From Christiangramia flava JLT2011 (GTDB lineage: Bacteria; Bacteroidota; Bacteroidia; Flavobacteriales; Flavobacteriaceae), in assembly GCF_001951155.1 (NCBI RefSeq), contig NZ_CP016359.1:1450001-1514000 (forward strand): DNA of 64,000 nucleotides. Reading direction: 5' to 3'. The notes beneath the pieces were generated by a model, which had not been told where the DNA came from, did not search any database, and saw only the letters and a program-made list of their open reading frames with translations. The position numbers and the translations under genes were made by a program. Positions 53,627-62,714 of this stretch are shown one piece after another. Numbering within the stretch: position 1 is the first letter of the stretch; each line of letters opens with the position of its first letter.

Positions 53627-55915
53627 ATGAAACTCCCTGCTCATCTGGTTCTGTTCTTTTCAATATTCTGTGCTTCAGCCCAACAGGCAGAGGTAACAGG
53701 CGTGGTAACGGCAGAAGGCATCCCTACAGCTTTTGCCAGCGTGTATCTCGAGAAAACCGATATTGGAACCACTACCAACGAGCAGGGAGTGTATGAATTA
53801 AAAATTCCGGAAGGACATTATGAGCTCATCATCCAGGCGGTAGGTTATAAAAAGATCAAATACCATCTCGAAATTCTCAGCCAAGAGCCAAAAGAATTGA
53901 ATTTTAACCTGGAGGAAGATATTACTGGCCTGGACCAGGTGGTAGTCTCGGCCAGTAGAACAGGCCAGTTAAGGCAAACCGCACCGGTGATTGTCTCGGT
54001 TACTTCCTCAAAAGATTTCCAGGCCACCCAATCTATCAGTCTTAGTGAAGGGCTCAATTTTCAACCAGGCCTTCGAATGGAAACCAATTGCCAGAATTGT
54101 GGTTTTTCGCAGGTCAGGATGAATGGCTTGGATGGTGCCTATTCCCAGATCCTCATTAACAGCAGGCCCATATTCAGTGCGCTGAATGGCGTCTACGGTC
54201 TGGACCAGATCCCAGCGAATTCCATTGAACGGGTAGAAGTAGTTCGTGGTGGCGGGTCGGCTCTGTATGGCTCGAACGCCATTGCAGGAACCATCAATAT
54301 CATCACCAAAGAACCCACCGAAAACCTCTTTGAAATCGCCAGTAATTTCGCTGCTATTGGCGGCAAGGCCGGAGATCAGGCTGTAAGTCTCAATGGGACC
54401 TTACTCTCTAATGATTATAAGACTGGATTAAGTATTTTCGGGATGTTCAGGGATCGTAACCCCTTTGACCAGAATGGGGATGGTTTTACTGAAATCACTA
54501 AGGTAGAAAACAAGACTTTTGGTTTTAACTCTTTTTTCAAACCAGGTGAAAGGAGCAAGCTAAGTCTGGATTTTCATACGATCCATGAATTCCGGCGCGG
54601 AGGAAATGAAATACAGCTCCTTCCCTACGAGGCTGATATTACCGAGCAGATCGAAAGCGATGTGGTGGGCGGCGGACTCACTTACGAAACGTATTCAGCC
54701 AGTAAAGACTGGCAATATTCCGTTTACGGAACCGCGCAATTGTCCAAAAACAACAATTTTTATGGCGGAAAAGGAGAAAACCTGGAAGAAAGTTTAAAAG
54801 GCTTCGGAAATACCAAAGATGAAACATTTGTACTTGGCGGTCAGACATCATACAACCAGGCAAACTTCCTAGGTGGGCCGGCAACTTTTACCACTGGAAC
54901 CGAGTTTAAACATAGCGAAATGGCCGATTCCAAACCTGGCTACAATGCCTACATCGATCAAACACTAAACATTCTTGGAGTATACGCTCAACAGGAATGG
55001 CAGGCTACCGAAGATTTAAAGGTCCTTGGCGGGCTAAGAGCCGATTTTCATAATATCGCAGAAGAAAATGTAGTCATCAATCCCAGGTTAAATATTCTTT
55101 ACAGCCTCACGGAAAACCTGCAATTCAGGACCAGTTACGCAAAGGGTTTCCGTGCGCCACAAGTATTCACCGAGGATATTCACGCCCGGATCGCGGCCGG
55201 GGAGATCAGCCTGGTGAGGCTTTCTGAAGACCTTCGATCTGAAACTTCCCATAGTTTTCTGGTTTCCGCGGAATGGAGCCAATCCACGCTCGATCAGGAT
55301 TACCGATTCACTTTTGAAAGTTTTTATACCCGGTTGGAAAATCCGTTTGTACTGGAAAGAACTTCAGAAACCATTTTTGAAAAACGCAACGGCCAGGGCG
55401 CCGATGTCTACGGAATAAACCTGGATGCTGTCTTGGCTCCCAATCAAGACTGGATTTTCCAGGCGGGGGGAACGATACAGAAAGCGGCATATGACCGCCC
55501 GGTTCAGTATAGTGACGACACGGAAGCTTCGCTGGAAAATGCCGAAAACTTCTTTAAATCGCCCAACTTTTACGGCAATTTTATTCTAACCTACGCACCG
55601 ATAAAAGCCTGGCAGAATAACATTTCGGGGGTGTACACCGGGAGCATGTATGTGCCGCACCTCGCTGGTTATATTGCGAACGACCGACTCGAAAAAACCA
55701 GGGATTTTATGGAATTCAACCTGAAGACGGCCTATACTTTTCAATTGACAAAAAGTTTCCAGCTGGAACTCAATGCAGGTGTGCAAAATCTTTTAAATGA
55801 ATACCAGCAGGATTTTGACTTCGGGGTCGAGCGTGATGCCAATTATATCTACGGTCCTTCGAGACCCAGGACCTATTTTATTGGCTTAAAACTGGGGAAC
55901 AAACTTCTTCAGTAA
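53627..55915 (+). CDS. TonB-dependent receptor, metal-regulated, with Cys pair in the plug
   Basis: 762 residues: signal peptide (MKLPAHLVLFFSIFCASAQQ), carboxypeptidase-like domain (about 20-95), plug (about 105-230) with RMETNCQNCGFSQVRMNGLD and QILINSRPIFSALNGVYGLD followed by VRGGGSALYGSNAIAGTINI, and a barrel ending YFIGLKLGNKLLQ. The NCQNC pair may form a disulfide or bind metal; receptors with this Cys motif are frequent in Bacteroidota. It is divergent from the DtxR-type gene across a DtxR-like palindrome, so it probably imports a metal or metal chelate when metal is scarce. The exact substrate is not known. Confidence 0.93.
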   Translation: MKLPAHLVLFFSIFCASAQQAEVTGVVTAEGIPTAFASVYLEKTDIGTTTNEQGVYELKIPEGHYELIIQAVGYKKIKYHLEILSQEPKELNFNLEEDITGLDQVVVSASRTGQLRQTAPVIVSVTSSKDFQATQSISLSEGLNFQPGLRMETNCQNCGFSQVRMNGLDGAYSQILINSRPIFSALNGVYGLDQIPANSIERVEVVRGGGSALYGSNAIAGTINIITKEPTENLFEIASNFAAIGGKAGDQAVSLNGTLLSNDYKTGLSIFGMFRDRNPFDQNGDGFTEITKVENKTFGFNSFFKPGERSKLSLDFHTIHEFRRGGNEIQLLPYEADITEQIESDVVGGGLTYETYSASKDWQYSVYGTAQLSKNNNFYGGKGENLEESLKGFGNTKDETFVLGGQTSYNQANFLGGPATFTTGTEFKHSEMADSKPGYNAYIDQTLNILGVYAQQEWQATEDLKVLGGLRADFHNIAEENVVINPRLNILYSLTENLQFRTSYAKGFRAPQVFTEDIHARIAAGEISLVRLSEDLRSETSHSFLVSAEWSQSTLDQDYRFTFESFYTRLENPFVLERTSETIFEKRNGQGADVYGINLDAVLAPNQDWIFQAGGTIQKAAYDRPVQYSDDTEASLENAENFFKSPNFYGNFILTYAPIKAWQNNISGVYTGSMYVPHLAGYIANDRLEKTRDFMEFNLKTAYTFQLTKSFQLELNAGVQNLLNEYQQDFDFGVERDANYIYGPSRPRTYFIGLKLGNKLLQ

Positions 55916-55920
55916 CAAGT

Positions 55921-56655
55921 TTAGAAGCCGCGTTCCTTCTGAATCTGTTCATAAGCCTCCTGTACTTTTCGGAATTTCTCCTCTGCTCCTTTACGGTAAG
56001 CCTCATCCATATGTCCCAGTTTATCAGGATGGTATTTTTTGGCCATTTTCCGGTAGGCTTTCTTCACCTCGGCATCTGTAGCGTTTTTATCGATTTCCAG
56101 GATCGTATACGCACTGTCTGTATTCTTAAAGAACATGGCCTTGATACTTTCAAAATCACTTCGGCCTAATTGCAGGTAACCGGCAATTTCCCGGATCACG
56201 TTCGATTCAGATTCGCTCACGCGACCATCTGCCTGGGCTATTCCGAACAAAAAATGCACAATTTGCAGCCTCGTAGGATACTTCGTCCTGGCAGCCAGGT
56301 AGCGGGCGATCCTCGAAGCAGAAACCTGCCGGTTCTTCACCACTTCATTAAAAGTGCGAAAAGTGGCATTGGCTCGTTCCTTTCCGTAGGCGCGCACGAA
56401 ATAGGCACGCACGTAATCCAGTTCGGTTTGAGAAACATGACCATCTGCCTTGATCACAATGGAACATAACGAAAGTAGATTCAATTCAAAATCACCTGGA
56501 GAAACCTCCGGCTTGCGCTCGCTAAACAGAGAACTGAAGATGCCACCACTGGAACGAACATAATTATCCAGCAGTGTACCAATGATGAATCCCAAAATAG
56601 CGCCAGGAAAGCGGGCATACATATACCCAAAAACTGCGGCCAGCCATTTAATCAT
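55921..56655 (-). CDS. TerB-DnaJ membrane co-chaperone (DjlA-like)
   Basis: The ATG at 56655 ([20 protein letters not shown]) gives one N-terminal membrane helix rich in Gly ([12 protein letters not shown]), a TerB-like helical domain (about 65-165: [38 protein letters not shown]) with acidic metal sites, and a C-terminal J domain with HPD ([15 protein letters not shown]). The plan is that of DjlA, a DnaK co-chaperone anchored in the inner membrane. A longer frame (to 56745) would add a Cys-rich N-terminus before the helix and is unlikely. It stands alone, convergent with the receptor gene. Confidence 0.9.
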   Translation of the reverse strand: MIKWLAAVFGYMYARFPGAILGFIIGTLLDNYVRSSGGIFSSLFSERKPEVSPGDFELNLLSLCSIVIKADGHVSQTELDYVRAYFVRAYGKERANATFRTFNEVVKNRQVSASRIARYLAARTKYPTRLQIVHFLFGIAQADGRVSESESNVIREIAGYLQLGRSDFESIKAMFFKNTDSAYTILEIDKNATDAEVKKAYRKMAKKYHPDKLGHMDEAYRKGAEEKFRKVQEAYEQIQKERGF

Positions 56656-56793
56656 GAGGCAATTTTCTTTGCTTCCAAAGATAAGGCAAACTAACGAAAA
56701 CCGGCAAGATCGCGCCAGAAGTTCTGCCGAAACTGATAAATTCAACCTATTAAAACATAGGAATTTGAAATGCGCAGGCCGAAAGTTAATTTG

Positions 56794-56801
56794 TATCTTT
56801 G
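56794..56801 (+). promoter_or_regulatory. -7 box of the bacilliredoxin gene
   Basis: TATCTTTG on the forward strand fits TAnnTTTG and is 39 bases before the ATG at 56840. Confidence 0.5.
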
Positions 56802-56839
56802 CGACTCACTGAACGTTTAATATTCTAAAATATCAAAAT

Positions 56840-57250
56840 ATGTATCCAGCAGATTTAGTAAAACCGATGCGTGAAGACCTTACCAGCATTGGTTTTGAAG
56901 AATTGCATACAGTTGAAGCGGTTCATGAAGCCATGAAAAAAGAAGGAACTACCCTGATGGTAGTGAATTCGGTTTGTGGATGTGCTGCTGCAAATGCCCG
57001 TCCAGGAGCTCGTCTTTCGTTACAAAACGCTAAAAAACCTGATAATTTATTCACGGTTTTCGCAGGTGTGGACAAAGAAGCTACAGAACAGGCTCGCGAT
57101 TATATGGTTCCATTCCCTCCATCGTCGCCATCTATGGCGCTTTTCAGAGACGGGGAACTGGTTCATATGTTGGAGCGCCATCATATTGAAGGGCGTCCGG
57201 CTGAAATGATTGCAGAAAACCTTATCGGTGCTTACAACGAATTCTGCTAA
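56840..57250 (+). CDS. Bacilliredoxin (BrxA/BrxB family)
   Basis: 136 residues of the YphP/YqiW family. The active-site motif is VCGCAAANARP (CxC), in the place of CxxC of thioredoxins, and the C-terminal HHIEGRPAEMIAENL is typical. In Firmicutes these proteins remove bacillithiol from oxidised proteins; several Bacteroidota make bacillithiol, so the same role is plausible. It is a single gene with a promoter and a strong terminator. Confidence 0.93.
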   Translation: MYPADLVKPMREDLTSIGFEELHTVEAVHEAMKKEGTTLMVVNSVCGCAAANARPGARLSLQNAKKPDNLFTVFAGVDKEATEQARDYMVPFPPSSPSMALFRDGELVHMLERHHIEGRPAEMIAENLIGAYNEFC

Positions 57251-57273
57251 GAATTCTTCAGCATAAAGGAAAG

Positions 57274-57297
57274 ACCGGCAAATTTGCCGGTTTTTTT
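57274..57297 (+). terminator. Intrinsic terminator of the bacilliredoxin gene
   Basis: The perfect palindrome ACCGGCAAATTTGCCGGT is followed by seven T on the forward strand, 24 bases after the stop. Confidence 0.9.
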
Positions 57298-57318
57298 ATG
57301 CCCGGCGGTCAAAAAAGC

Positions 57319-57326
57319 TATTTTTG
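57319..57326 (+). promoter_or_regulatory. -7 box of the acyltransferase gene
   Basis: TATTTTTG on the forward strand fits TAnnTTTG. It overlaps the TTG at 57324, which therefore cannot be the start, and supports the ATG at 57342. Confidence 0.5.
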
Positions 57327-57341
57327 TATTTTTATTTCGGA

Positions 57342-58073
57342 ATGAAGAAACTACTCTCTTACCCGCTATCGATCCTGTTCTACCTGTTCTTCGGAATAAC
57401 ACTGGTGATCTTTCATCCCATCCAGTGGCTCTGCCTGAAGCTAGGAGGATATGAAGCGCACAAACGAAGCGTGGACATCTTCAATTTCTGCCTCATGCGC
57501 TGCCTGAATATTTTGGGAACCCGCTTCAGTGTGGAAAATCAATATGATATCCCACGTGACAAAACCGTGATTTTCGTGGCGAATCACCAGGGAATGTATG
57601 ATATCCCACCAATTATTTGGTATTTCAGAATACACCATCCAAAATTTGTTTCCAAAAAAGAACTCGGAAAAGGGATTCCCAGTATTAGTTTCAACCTGAG
57701 ACACGGAGGTTCCGTATTGATCGATCGCAAAAATCGCCGTGAAGCACTGGTCAAAATGAGCAAGTTTGCAGATTATCTGGCCGAAACTAAACGTTCTGCC
57801 GTTATCTTTCCGGAAGGCACCAGAAGCCGAACCGGTGAACCAAAAAAGTTCCAGGTGAACGGACTGCTCATGCTCTTTAAAAAACTGCCAGATGCGGTCG
57901 TCGTACCCATCACCATCAATAATTCCTGGAAATTATTCAAACACGGCAATTATCCTATAGACGTGGGCGTACACGTACGGCTGAAAACCCATAAACCGAT
58001 CCCGGTAAATTCCCAGGAAGCAGAAAGCCTGGTAGCTGAAGTGGAGCGCACGATCACCGCAGACATCATTTAA
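57342..58073 (+). CDS. plsC: 1-Acyl-sn-glycerol-3-phosphate acyltransferase
   Basis: It adds the second acyl chain to lysophosphatidate in phospholipid synthesis. From the ATG at 57342 the protein has 243 residues: an N-terminal membrane helix (PLSILFYLFFGITLVIFHP), the catalytic NHQGMYD (HxxxxD), a SVLIDRK segment and FPEGTRSRTGEP (the EGTR glycerol-phosphate motif), then VVPITINNSW. The HD-domain gene follows after 1 base, so they are cotranscribed. Substrate is by family only; other lysolipid acyltransferases look similar. Confidence 0.92.
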   Translation: MKKLLSYPLSILFYLFFGITLVIFHPIQWLCLKLGGYEAHKRSVDIFNFCLMRCLNILGTRFSVENQYDIPRDKTVIFVANHQGMYDIPPIIWYFRIHHPKFVSKKELGKGIPSISFNLRHGGSVLIDRKNRREALVKMSKFADYLAETKRSAVIFPEGTRSRTGEPKKFQVNGLLMLFKKLPDAVVVPITINNSWKLFKHGNYPIDVGVHVRLKTHKPIPVNSQEAESLVAEVERTITADII

Positions 58074-58074
58074 T

Positions 58075-58728
58075 ATGACCGAAAAAGACCTGATCCTCGA
58101 AACCATAGATTTCGTTAAAACAAGCCTTCAACATGCCGAAGGTGGACACGACTGGTTCCATATTCATCGCGTTTTCAAGAATGCACAGCTAATTGCCAGA
58201 GACGAGCAGGCCAATGAGCTCGTCGTACAGCTGGGCGCACTCCTCCACGATATTGCCGATTCTAAATTTCACAACGGTGATGAAAGCGTGGGTCCAAGAA
58301 TGGCCAGAGAGTTTCTGGAATCTAAAAAAGCTGATCCTACCGTGATAGAACACGTAGTGAAGATCATTGAAAATGTGTCTTTTAAAGGCGGAAATACCAA
58401 TCAGCAATTTCACTCCATCGAACTGGATATCATTCAGGATGCCGACAGGCTGGACGCGCTTGGTGCCATAGGCATTGCCAGGACCTTTAATTACGGAGGT
58501 TTCAAAGGAAGGGCTCTTTATGATCCTGAGATTGAGCCAAAGCTGGACATGACCAAAGAAGAATACAAAGCTTCCACCGCGCCTACCATCAATCATTTTT
58601 ATGAAAAGCTCTTATTGCTGAAGGGCCGTATGAATACCGAAACCGGCCGGCGAATCGCGGCAGATAGACACCGTTTTATGGAAAACTATCTGAAGCAGTT
58701 CTATGCCGAATGGAATGGCGAAACTTAA
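58075..58728 (+). CDS. HD-domain phosphohydrolase (YedJ-like)
   Basis: 217 residues with the HD metal sites: HDWFHIHRVFKNA (first His), LGALLHDIADSKF (HD) and IIQDADRLDALGAIG (Asp). The YedJ/PF01966 group hydrolyses phosphate esters, often nucleotides, but the substrate of this one is unknown. It follows the acyltransferase gene and its stop overlaps that of the convergent radical SAM gene by 4 bases. Confidence 0.92.
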   Translation: MTEKDLILETIDFVKTSLQHAEGGHDWFHIHRVFKNAQLIARDEQANELVVQLGALLHDIADSKFHNGDESVGPRMAREFLESKKADPTVIEHVVKIIENVSFKGGNTNQQFHSIELDIIQDADRLDALGAIGIARTFNYGGFKGRALYDPEIEPKLDMTKEEYKASTAPTINHFYEKLLLLKGRMNTETGRRIAADRHRFMENYLKQFYAEWNGET

Positions 58729-59792
58729 AAAAGTTTCATCTGCCCGGTTTTATATTGTTCATGAAGTTCGCAATTCAGAGGTTTGGAGCTTCGATCTCCA
58801 AGGTATAGTTTCCTGGCGATCTTAAACTGCTGCTTCACCTGATCGGCAAACTCACCTTCTCCTTTCATACGAACGCCGAATCGGCTATCATTCAAACTTC
58901 CCCCATGGATCTGCTCGATTTGATGCAAGACTTTATCTGCTCTTTCCGGAAGCGCCTTCCGCACCCAGTCAGTAAAAATTTCTCCAATAGCTCCATTTAA
59001 CCGAACGATGGTATACCCCACTCCCAGGGCTCCCCTTTCCGCAATTTCCTTCACCAGCGGCATGATCTCATGATTGTTGATGGAAGGAATGATAGGTGCC
59101 ATCATCACACTCACAGGAATGCCATTATTTGACAGGGTCTCCACTGTTTTCAGTCTTTTCGGAATGCTTGCCGTTCTGGGTTCCAGGATGCGGCGCGTAT
59201 GCTCTTGTAAAGAAGTGATGGAAATATTGATGTGCACCAGGTTATCTGCCGCCAATTCTTTTAAAATATCCAGATCACGAAGTACCAGGGAATTTTTGGT
59301 GATCATTCCTACGGGGTGGCGGTACTTCAGAAAAGTCTTCAGCAAATTCCTGGTGATCTCCAGCTTTTTTTCCACCGGCTGGTAACAATCAGTATTTCCC
59401 GAAACGACGATAGGTTCCGCCTTCCAGGATTTACTGCTGAGCTTTTTCTCCAAAAGGGCAACCGCATTGCGTTTGACCAGTATTTTCTGCTCGAAATCCT
59501 TTCCGGCACTAAAACCCCAGTATTCATGTGAATTCCTGGCATAGCAATAAATACAACCATGTTCACAGCCCTGGTAAGGGTTTAAAGAAAAGTTCATTCC
59601 TACATCGGGACTGGTGACCTTATTCACGATCGTCTTCGGAAAGGTCTCGATGATGCTCGTCCTGGTATCATGAGGCTCATCTCCTTCTGCCGCGCAATAA
59701 TTCAGAAAATCATCCCGATCTTCATGCGAATTTTCCAAAAACCGATTGGAAATATTGATCTGCGCTCCTCTTCCTTTCTGAAATTCTTCCAT
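58725..59792 (-). CDS. PA0069-family radical SAM protein
   Basis: 355 residues with the radical SAM cluster motif CEHGCIYCYAR (CxxxCxxC) near residue 75, followed by NSHEYWGFSAGKDFEQKI and an SPL-like core (VSGNTDCYQPVEKKLEITRN, GMITKNSLVLRDLDIL). It resembles the PA0069 family, related to spore photoproduct lyase, and thus binds a 4Fe-4S cluster and S-adenosylmethionine. Function unknown, perhaps repair or modification. It is transcribed alone. Confidence 0.92.
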   Translation of the reverse strand: MEEFQKGRGAQINISNRFLENSHEDRDDFLNYCAAEGDEPHDTRTSIIETFPKTIVNKVTSPDVGMNFSLNPYQGCEHGCIYCYARNSHEYWGFSAGKDFEQKILVKRNAVALLEKKLSSKSWKAEPIVVSGNTDCYQPVEKKLEITRNLLKTFLKYRHPVGMITKNSLVLRDLDILKELAADNLVHINISITSLQEHTRRILEPRTASIPKRLKTVETLSNNGIPVSVMMAPIIPSINNHEIMPLVKEIAERGALGVGYTIVRLNGAIGEIFTDWVRKALPERADKVLHQIEQIHGGSLNDSRFGVRMKGEGEFADQVKQQFKIARKLYLGDRSSKPLNCELHEQYKTGQMKLF

Positions 59793-59848
59793 AAATCAAA
59801 ATTATGGATTTTTTCCAATTAAAAGGAAATATTCCTAATATTTAAATC

Positions 59849-59876
59849 TAAAAAAGCCGGAAGGTTTTTCCGGCTA
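59849..59876 (-). terminator. Intrinsic terminator after the enoyl-CoA hydratase gene
   Basis: AGCCGGAA pairs perfectly with TTCCGGCT around GGTTT, and six T follow on the reverse strand. It ends the four-gene run that starts outside the window. Confidence 0.9.
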
Positions 59877-59881
59877 ATAAT

Positions 59882-60664
59882 TTATTTTCCTGGAAATTCG
59901 GCTTTTCGCTTGTTCAAAAATGCGGTGGTGCCTTCTTTAAAATCTTCGGTTCCGAAAGACTTTCCGAACATATCGATCTCCACCCCGAAACCGTCTTTTC
60001 CGGCCTCATAATTGGCGTTGATCGCCGAAATCGCATTGCAAATGGCAACGGTCGAATTTCTAAGGATTTTACGAGCGATTTCTTTAGTGAAATCCAACAA
60101 ATCCTCCACTTCGGTCACATGATTCACCAGGTTATACTGAAGTGCCTGATTGGCATCGATCATTCCTGCTGTCATGATCATTTCCATGGCTCGACCTTTA
60201 CCAACCAATTGCGGTAATCGCTGTGTTCCGCCATATCCAGGGATCACCCCGAGTGAAGTCTCCGGAAGGCCCATTTTTGCATTGTCGCTGGCGATCCTGA
60301 AATGAGCTGCCATTGCCAGTTCCAAACCGCCACCCAGCGCAAAACCGTTGATCGCTGCAATTATCGGCTTCGGAAATTCTGCCACGTAATTGAACAATTT
60401 CTCTTGTCCTTCGGCCGCCAGCCTTTTTCCTTCCTTCGGTGAAAAATCAGCAAATTCACTAATATCGGCACCGGCTACAAATGCTTTCTCCCCTGCCCCG
60501 GTCAAAATGATCACTTTCACCTCTTCATCCTCCCTGGCCTCCTTCAAAGCCTCATGCAGCTCCTGGATGGTCTCCCGGTTAAGCGCATTGAGTTTTTTGG
60601 GACGGTCTATCCTGATCGTTAAAATCGCATCTTCCAGTTCTTCGGAAATATTGTAGTAACTCAT
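59882..60664 (-). CDS. Enoyl-CoA hydratase/isomerase family (crotonase)
   Basis: 260 residues of the crotonase fold: oxyanion-hole segments AFVAGADISEF and NGFALGGGLELAMA, and the catalytic Glu region PETSLGVIPGYGGTQRLP with the second Glu in the same stretch (E of PETS). The C-terminal ELNAxxxFGKSFGTEDFKEG pattern is typical (here FGKSFGTEDFKEGTTAF). It hydrates enoyl-CoA in fatty-acid or amino-acid catabolism. It follows the sensor kinase by 5 bases and precedes a terminator. No partner dehydrogenase or thiolase is near. Confidence 0.93.
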   Translation of the reverse strand: MSYYNISEELEDAILTIRIDRPKKLNALNRETIQELHEALKEAREDEEVKVIILTGAGEKAFVAGADISEFADFSPKEGKRLAAEGQEKLFNYVAEFPKPIIAAINGFALGGGLELAMAAHFRIASDNAKMGLPETSLGVIPGYGGTQRLPQLVGKGRAMEMIMTAGMIDANQALQYNLVNHVTEVEDLLDFTKEIARKILRNSTVAICNAISAINANYEAGKDGFGVEIDMFGKSFGTEDFKEGTTAFLNKRKAEFPGK

Positions 60665-60669
60665 ATAGT

Positions 60670-62124
60670 TTATTTTGGAAATCGTACATTAAAGATAGTG
60701 CCTTTATTTTGTTTTGACACAAAACTGATGCTTCCGTTATAGGTTTCCACGATATTTTTCACCATTGCCAGACCAAGTCCCATTCCGCTACTTTTGGTAG
60801 TGAATTTTGGCTCAAAAATCTTCTCTTTGTTTTCTTCGGAAATTCCCGAACCATTATCACAAACCGAAAGTAACACCGTTTCCTCTTCATCTTCCACCGA
60901 TACCACAATCTTTGGATCATCGGTCTCGCCAAGGGCTTGAATGGCATTTTTCACCAGATTGGTAACTACGCGAATAAGCTGCGTACGGTCGAATTTGGCC
61001 AGTATCTCCTCCTTGTCGCATTTGAATTCAATATATTTTTCATTGAAAATATCGAGCGCCAGCTTGGTGATTTTGGCCACATTGAGCGTTTCGCTCTGTT
61101 GCGCCGGCATCTTGGCAAAGTTGGAAAAAGCGGAAGCGATCGAACTCATCGTATCGATCTGGTTAATGAGCGTGTTGCTATATTCGTCTACCTTTTGCCT
61201 GATATTGGGATCGTTTTCATCAAAATTTCGCTGGAAACTCTGCACACTTAGCCGCATAGGCGTCAACGGATTTTTAATTTCATGCGCTACCTGCTTTGCC
61301 ATTTCTCGCCAGGCCTGTTCCCGCTCACCGGTAGCCAGTTTTACCGCGCTTTCTTCCAGCTCATCGATCATGCTGTTATAGGCCGAAACGAGGGAATAGA
61401 TCTCTTCTGTCGCGTTGCTGAGCTCGATCTTCTGGTTTCGCTTATCCAGTCGCGTCTGGTTGATTTTTTCAGAAATAATCTTCAGCGATTTGGTGATGTA
61501 TTTTGAAAGGAAAAATGACAAAATGATAGCGATAAGCAGCATAAAGAGATATACCTCAGCCATTTTTACCAGGAAATCGTGTAAATCCCGATTCAGCAGA
61601 CTATCATCCTGTACATACGGCAAATAGAGTATCGCCAGCGGTTTAAACCGACTGTCTAAAATATAGGTATAAGACGACTGAAATTTCTGCCCGTCACGCT
61701 CATTTTTGACGATGATCCTTTTATTCACCGAAGCATCCAGCTGTTTGATAATTGCCGGATCGATCTTTTCTTCAGCCATATTCCGAAAAAAAGATTCGTC
61801 GCTCTTGATCAGTAAATTGCCTTCCAGGTCATAGATGTAAATCTTCATTTCGTGCACCTGTGCCATCTCGTCGATCTTATCATCTTTCTTTAAGATCATC
61901 GAGAGATTTTCGGTATTTACCACGTAAGTTGTATACTCCAGGACGAATTTGATGTTTTCCATGATCGCTTCCTCCTTGCGATCGAGTCTTTCCTTGTGGT
62001 AGCTCTCTGCTTCTTCCTTATACTGAAATACGGTCACAACAAGGATCAAAATGGAGGCGCCAAGCACCAGTAATATCATCGAGATAAAGATCCGGGTTCG
62101 TAAAGAGAGTTTCAGGAGTTTCAT
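60670..62124 (-). CDS. Membrane sensor histidine kinase with HAMP domain
   Basis: 484 residues: an N-terminal helix ([20 protein letters not shown]), a periplasmic sensor region (about 35-180), a second helix ([20 protein letters not shown]), HAMP (about 205-255), a HisKA domain with the phospho-acceptor His in [20 protein letters not shown], and an ATPase domain with [10 protein letters not shown] (N box), [11 protein letters not shown] (G1) and [13 protein letters not shown] (G2). The H-box is of the NtrY kind. No response-regulator gene lies near; its partner is elsewhere. It follows the HemJ-like gene by 41 bases. Confidence 0.94.
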   Translation of the reverse strand: MKLLKLSLRTRIFISMILLVLGASILILVVTVFQYKEEAESYHKERLDRKEEAIMENIKFVLEYTTYVVNTENLSMILKKDDKIDEMAQVHEMKIYIYDLEGNLLIKSDESFFRNMAEEKIDPAIIKQLDASVNKRIIVKNERDGQKFQSSYTYILDSRFKPLAILYLPYVQDDSLLNRDLHDFLVKMAEVYLFMLLIAIILSFFLSKYITKSLKIISEKINQTRLDKRNQKIELSNATEEIYSLVSAYNSMIDELEESAVKLATGEREQAWREMAKQVAHEIKNPLTPMRLSVQSFQRNFDENDPNIRQKVDEYSNTLINQIDTMSSIASAFSNFAKMPAQQSETLNVAKITKLALDIFNEKYIEFKCDKEEILAKFDRTQLIRVVTNLVKNAIQALGETDDPKIVVSVEDEEETVLLSVCDNGSGISEENKEKIFEPKFTTKSSGMGLGLAMVKNIVETYNGSISFVSKQNKGTIFNVRFPK

Positions 62125-62165
62125 ACAAACAAGCTTGCCTGTTTTTCAACAATTATCGCACCATA

Positions 62166-62714
62166 TCAGGCATTCGGGTTTTTTGAGCGAATTCTTTTAT
62201 ACAACCTGATGCCTAACATCAGCATGATCGCCAGAACAAAAATCCCGATCACACCAAAAATCCAGTTAATCGCGCTACGAACGATCACCAGGAAAATTAC
62301 CGAAAACAAGATCAGCGTAGAACCTTCATTCCAGATCCGCATTTTCGAAGAGGTCCACTTTACCACATCATTCTGTAGTTGGTTAAATATCAGGTGTGTT
62401 TTGATATGATATGCGAAAAGCAGCAGCACAAAAAACAGTTTCACGTGCATCCATCCCTGCTGCAGCCAGGCCGGCATCATGAGCAGTAAAATTATAGCGA
62501 AGATCGTTGCCAGGATCGCTGAAGGCCAGGTAATGATAAACCACAATCTCTTCGCCATCAATTTCAACTGAGTGGTCAAAATTGACCGATCCGGTTCCGG
62601 TTTTTCGGAAGCTTCGATCTGGTAGATGAATAGTCGTGGTATATAAAACAAGCCCGCAAACCAGGTGATCACAAAAATGAGATGCAGGGATTTGATATAA
62701 TTGTAGTACTCCAT
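62166..62714 (-). CDS. CopD/HemJ-like membrane protein
   Basis: 182 residues with four to five helices. The first helix reads SLHLIFVITWFAGLFYIPRL, with the WFAGLFYxPRLF pattern of HemJ, the protoporphyrinogen IX oxidase of many bacteria; a conserved His is in the same helix and another in QGWMHVKLFFVLLLFAYHIK. HemJ makes protoporphyrin IX for heme. CopD proteins share this fold, so the copper-related label is an alternative. Its ATG overlaps the stop of the upstream BNR gene (TAATG). Confidence 0.75.
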   Translation of the reverse strand: MEYYNYIKSLHLIFVITWFAGLFYIPRLFIYQIEASEKPEPDRSILTTQLKLMAKRLWFIITWPSAILATIFAIILLLMMPAWLQQGWMHVKLFFVLLLFAYHIKTHLIFNQLQNDVVKWTSSKMRIWNEGSTLILFSVIFLVIVRSAINWIFGVIGIFVLAIMLMLGIRLYKRIRSKNPNA

